A DNA stretch of 64,000 nt from Rhodobacteraceae bacterium LMO-JJ12. Lineage in GTDB: Bacteria; Pseudomonadota; Alphaproteobacteria; Rhodobacterales; Rhodobacteraceae. The stretch covers positions 2,356,001 through 2,420,000 of the forward strand of contig JAKGBX010000001.1 in assembly GCA_021555075.1 (NCBI GenBank), written 5' to 3'. The position numbers were made by a program, and so were the translations under genes. Under the pieces are notes generated by a model. It ran no database searches. It was not told where the DNA came from and saw only the letters and a list, made by a program, of their open reading frames with translations. Of this stretch, positions 63,853 through 64,000 are shown one piece after another (position 1 is the stretch's first letter; every line of letters starts with the position of its first letter).

Positions 63853-63897
63853 CCGATACCAACACTCGAATACACACAATGATAAATGAGATCACAA

Positions 63898-64000
63898 ATG
63901 ACCCTATGCAAAGGCATCTTCATTGATGGCAGTTGGCGCACGCCCCTCGAAGCCGACGAATTTGACGTCATCAATCCGGCGACCGAAGCGGTCTGCCGCC
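63898..64000 (+). CDS. Aldehyde dehydrogenase (N-terminal fragment at window edge)
   Basis: 34 codons are visible: KGIFIDGSWRTPLEADEFDV, then INPATEAV, the standard N-terminal opening of NAD(P)-dependent aldehyde dehydrogenases. It follows the amidohydrolase by 45 bases and probably oxidises the aldehyde made by the GMC enzyme. Confidence 0.8.
   Translation, partial: MTLCKGIFIDGSWRTPLEADEFDVINPATEAVCR

Noticed and set aside
1-64000. CRISPR array or prophage
   Set aside because: No regularly spaced repeats, cas genes, capsid, terminase or lysis genes were seen.

Overview
The window reads as a piece of accessory chromosome or large replicon from an alphaproteobacterium, most likely of the Rhodobacterales/roseobacter type. 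That placement rests on protein flavour (HmuSTU/HemP haem uptake, UgpBAEC, several TRAP and ABC importers, BKACE and MmgE/PrpD enzymes) and is inference without a database search. No rRNA, convincing tRNA, CRISPR array or replication gene was seen.

Layout. 1-5 kb: iron and haem block with hmuS-hmuT-hmuU (minus), bfd-bfr (minus) and a divergent three-gene run of a 54-residue ORF, hemP and a Cys-rich unknown, with two similar AT-rich palindromes as candidate iron operators. 5-9.1 kb: ugpBAEC glycerol-3-phosphate importer. 9.6-10.5 kb: SRAP (YedK) peptidase plus a small zinc-ribbon protein. 11.3-17.1 kb: TRAP transporter, MmgE/PrpD protein and MFS permease, with a divergent IclR regulator. 19.3-45.0 kb: a large catabolic island (below). 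45.7-53.1 kb: FAH-family enzyme, spermidine/putrescine-type ABC importer, a metal-dependent hydrolase, IclR regulator and BKACE enzyme. 54.4-64 kb: AraC regulator, GMC oxidoreductase, Dpp-type importer with a fused two-domain ATPase, M20 amidohydrolase, and the start of an aldehyde dehydrogenase.

The 19.3-45.0 kb island is the main find. It encodes bacterial microcompartment shell proteins (one BMC-H, one BMC-P, two gated-type tandem BMC-T), a CoA-acylating aldehyde dehydrogenase with a C-terminal encapsulation-peptide-like tail, two class III PLP enzymes, three APH-fold small-molecule kinases, an SDR, an amidase, a dimethylformamidase-like large subunit, two ABC importers (LIV-type and ribose-type) and two DeoR regulators. 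The SDR, kinase, PLP phospho-lyase and aldehyde dehydrogenase together match the B12-independent amino-alcohol/aminoacetone (RMM-type) metabolosome described in mycobacteria. Two added amide hydrolases suggest that the imported substrate is an amide of an amino alcohol. The exact substrate is inference.

Four remnants of one IS6-type element, all transcribed leftward, sit at about 10.7-11.3, 18.5-19.3, 45.1 and 53.9-54.3 kb, exactly between the functional modules. IS3, IS110, serine-recombinase and other transposase scraps accompany them. The window therefore looks like a mosaic of imported catabolic cassettes joined through IS6 copies that later decayed.
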